The notes under the pieces were generated by a model. It saw only the letters and a program-made list of their open reading frames with translations. It had not been told where the DNA came from and made no database searches. This document shows, piece by piece, positions 61,679 to 64,000 of a stretch of 64,000 bases of DNA. Numbering within the stretch: the stretch's first letter is position 1; the number at the start of each line of letters is the position of its first letter. Origin of the DNA: Fidelibacterota bacterium (GTDB lineage Bacteria > Fidelibacterota > Marinisomatia > SCGC-AAA003-L08 > JACNLC01); assembly GCA_014381725.1 (NCBI GenBank), contig JACNLC010000055.1, forward strand, positions 1 to 64,000. Reading direction: 5' to 3'. Both the position numbers and the translations under genes were made by a program.

Positions 61679-62856
61679 ACTTTTATAGCTTTGTTTATAA
61701 ATTTATTTCTCGAAAAGGAAATTCGTCTCGTTTCAATTGGACTATGATGTTTCCTTTGATTGGAGTTGTGATTGGGTGTATCCTTGTTACACTGACTTTT
61801 GCAATTATGGATGGTATGGAAAAGAAGATTTTTACAACACTTAGAGAATTTTCATCTCCTGCAAAAATTATTATTAATAAGTCTAACAAAAATCAATTAA
61901 CAAATATTGAAGAATTTCTCGAACAAAACCAGATTGAATATTATAAATCAATTGAAAGAAATGGAATATTGTCGAATGGTCAGGAATACAGATTTGCAAA
62001 AATTCGTGCAGTTGATAAATTAGAGAAATATCTTAAATCAATCAACTTGAAAAATGATAATACTATTTCTGAATACAAAGAAAGTTATGCAATTTTAGGC
62101 AATGCGTTGGCAATGCGGTTGAATTTAGAAATTTATGATGAAATTAAACTAATTTCTCCATTGGACATTAACTTAATTACGGGAATTCCACCATACAAAA
62201 CAGTTTATCTTTATGATACTTTTGGACTGAATATTTTGGATTACGATATCAATTATGCATTTGTTTCGTACAAAACAGGTACTGAAATGTTTAAATATTC
62301 AATAAACGAAACATTGCTTTTGAATGAAGAATTTGAAATTAGCGTATTGAATAATTTCAAAAGAGAATTTCCCAATATTGAGTATCAAACTTGGAAAGAT
62401 AAACAGCAAAAATTAATATCTGCAATGAAATTGGAAAAACTAGCATATTCTACATTTGGTTTTTTAATTGTATTTATTGCGGGTTTTAATTTACTATCTA
62501 TGATGAGTTTGTCCGTTATGCAAAAAATTTCACAAATTGGAATACTGAAAACAATTGGTTATTCCAATAAAAGAATTTCAAAGATATTTATCATCCAAAG
62601 TTTTGTTACTGGAATTTTAGGTGGGTTACTTGGAGTTGGAGCAGGGGTAGTGCTAATTAAATTGGAAACTAAGTACCGTTTTCTGAAAGTTATTTTTGAT
62701 ACTTTTCCTCTAAAAGAATTTCCCTTAATTTTATCGTATGAAAAAATAGTAATGGTATTTCTTGTTTCAGTTATGCTAATTCTGATTTCCGGAATTTATC
62801 CAGCTTATAAGTCAGCAAAATTAAATCCAATTAAATCAATAGATTATATAAAATGA
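61675..62856 (+). CDS. second lipoprotein-releasing ABC transporter permease (LolC/LolE-like)
   Basis: Same architecture; ISQIGILKTIGYSNKRISKIFIIQ; ISGIYPAYKSAKLNPIKSIDYI. Confidence 0.88.
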   Translation: MNFYSFVYKFISRKGNSSRFNWTMMFPLIGVVIGCILVTLTFAIMDGMEKKIFTTLREFSSPAKIIINKSNKNQLTNIEEFLEQNQIEYYKSIERNGILSNGQEYRFAKIRAVDKLEKYLKSINLKNDNTISEYKESYAILGNALAMRLNLEIYDEIKLISPLDINLITGIPPYKTVYLYDTFGLNILDYDINYAFVSYKTGTEMFKYSINETLLLNEEFEISVLNNFKREFPNIEYQTWKDKQQKLISAMKLEKLAYSTFGFLIVFIAGFNLLSMMSLSVMQKISQIGILKTIGYSNKRISKIFIIQSFVTGILGGLLGVGAGVVLIKLETKYRFLKVIFDTFPLKEFPLILSYEKIVMVFLVSVMLILISGIYPAYKSAKLNPIKSIDYIK

Positions 62857-63530
62857 AACTAATAGCAAAAAATATTACAAAATCTTACATAACTCAAGCA
62901 GGTAAAGTTGATGTTCTTACTGGGATTGATTTAAATGTAAAAGAAGGAGAAATTGTAGCAGTTATGGGACCTTCTGGAGCAGGAAAATCCACTCTGCTTC
63001 ATGTTATAGGAACTTTAGATAGTTTTGATAATGGACATTTAGAAATTGATGGGCAGATTATTAGCAATAATCAAAACGAATTGTCAAAAATAAGAGCAAC
63101 TAAGCTAGGTTTTGTGTTTCAATTTCATCACTTATTACCAGAATTTACAGTTCTAGAGAACTTGATTATTCCTCAAATGCTGTTGCATTCCGACCACAAA
63201 AAAGCTGAAATGCGAGCAATGGAATTGTTAAACTTAGTAAATTTGTCAAATAGGTCTATGCATTATCCATCCCAAATATCAGGTGGTGAAAAACAAAGAG
63301 TTTCAGTTTTGCGAGCATTAGTAAATAGACCCAAAATTATAATTGCAGATGAACCTACAGGGAATCTAGATGTAGAAAATAGTAACCTACTTTTGCATCT
63401 AATTAGTGAATTAAGTAGAAAGTTCAAACAGTCATTTGTAATTGCAACTCATGATAAATCTGTTGCTGAAATTGCAAATAGAACATTAGTTCTAGATAAT
63501 GGAAAACTCAATCACAAGAAAATTGGTTAA
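62853..63530 (+). CDS. lolD: lipoprotein-releasing ABC transporter ATPase
   Basis: GPSGAGKSTLLHVIGTLD, FQFHHLLPEFTVLENLIIP, SGGEKQRVSVLRAL, IIADEPTGNLD. Confidence 0.93.
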   Translation: MKLIAKNITKSYITQAGKVDVLTGIDLNVKEGEIVAVMGPSGAGKSTLLHVIGTLDSFDNGHLEIDGQIISNNQNELSKIRATKLGFVFQFHHLLPEFTVLENLIIPQMLLHSDHKKAEMRAMELLNLVNLSNRSMHYPSQISGGEKQRVSVLRALVNRPKIIIADEPTGNLDVENSNLLLHLISELSRKFKQSFVIATHDKSVAEIANRTLVLDNGKLNHKKIG

Positions 63531-63536
63531 AACACT

Positions 63537-64000
63537 ATGAAAGAAAATTTTACACACAAAGTTCAACTTATCATAAAGTATGCTAAGGATGAAGCAATTA
63601 GACTAGGTCATAATTATATTGGTTCTGAACATTTACTTTTGGGATTAATAAAAGAAAGTCAGTGCAAAGCTATAACATTGTTGATGACATTGGGATGTGA
63701 TTTAACAGAAATGCGTGATATTATTGAAAAATTGACAAATACTCAAAGTGATACTTCCTCATCAGGTAAGACTCCTTTTACAAGAAGGAGTGAACGCATT
63801 TTAAGAGAAACCATTAGTGAAGCAAAGAAACTTGGGCAAAATGTTGCTAACGATATACACCTACTTCTTGCGATTGCTCTAGAAAAAGAAGGATTAGCTT
63901 ACGATATATTAACACAGTACTCTATAGATTACGATTTACTGCTTACTTATATTGGGTCTTCTAAGCAACACAAGATAGCTAGCAAAGAAAAAACTTCACC
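63537..64000 (+). CDS. clpC: Clp ATPase N-terminal region (ClpC-like), truncated by window end
   Basis: MKENFTHKVQLIIKYAKDEAIRLGHNYIGSEHLLLGLIKE... with second Clp_N repeat RRSERILRETISEAKKLGQNVANDIHLLLAIALE; frame open to the window end. Confidence 0.82.
   Translation, partial: MKENFTHKVQLIIKYAKDEAIRLGHNYIGSEHLLLGLIKESQCKAITLLMTLGCDLTEMRDIIEKLTNTQSDTSSSGKTPFTRRSERILRETISEAKKLGQNVANDIHLLLAIALEKEGLAYDILTQYSIDYDLLLTYIGSSKQHKIASKEKTS

Noticed and set aside
1-64000. CRISPR arrays, insertion sequences, prophage, rRNA
   Set aside because: No regularly spaced direct repeats, transposase/integrase ORFs, terminal inverted repeats or rRNA-like sequence were recognised.

Overview
This is a 64 kb AT-rich bacterial chromosomal window. 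The gene repertoire suggests an anaerobic member of the Bacteroidetes/Chlorobi/Ignavibacteria neighbourhood; that placement is inference. Almost all of it is coding. From 5' to 3' it holds: (i) a SUMF1-type lipoprotein, a heme-O-synthase-like UbiA prenyltransferase and two small membrane proteins; (ii) a redox cluster at 3.6-13.6 kb: 2-oxoglutarate:ferredoxin oxidoreductase (korDABC), a GltD/NfnB-like FAD oxidoreductase carrying ferredoxin and MvhD modules, an HdrC-HdrB fusion, an HdrA-MvhD fusion, a 44-aa zinc ribbon and a CBS protein; (iii) central carbon genes: malic enzyme, malate dehydrogenase, mitochondrial-type citrate synthase, class I fumarase, pyruvate:ferredoxin oxidoreductase, PPi-type phosphofructokinase and class II aldolase, with two tRNA-Ser genes and a secreted LIM/DA1-like metallopeptidase; (iv) a dense housekeeping and cell-envelope block to the end of the window. 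The strongest finding is that the two ORFs called at 10404-11000 and 11016-12881 are one hdrA gene. An in-frame TGA replaces the conserved Cys of the HdrA DCSxC motif, and a 7-bp hairpin with a GGUC apical loop lies 20 nt downstream, so this is very probably a selenocysteine-containing HdrA. It sits in a Kor/Hdr/NAD(P)H cluster with no hydrogenase that looks like an electron-bifurcating or -confurcating system. Other recoding: prfB has the canonical +1 frameshift site, and an MBL hydrolase appears to start at AUA. Other notable genes: an IcmA-signature acyl-CoA mutase and a GT2-phosphoglycosyltransferase fusion with a degraded catalytic dyad. All calls come from reading the sequence; no database search was run.
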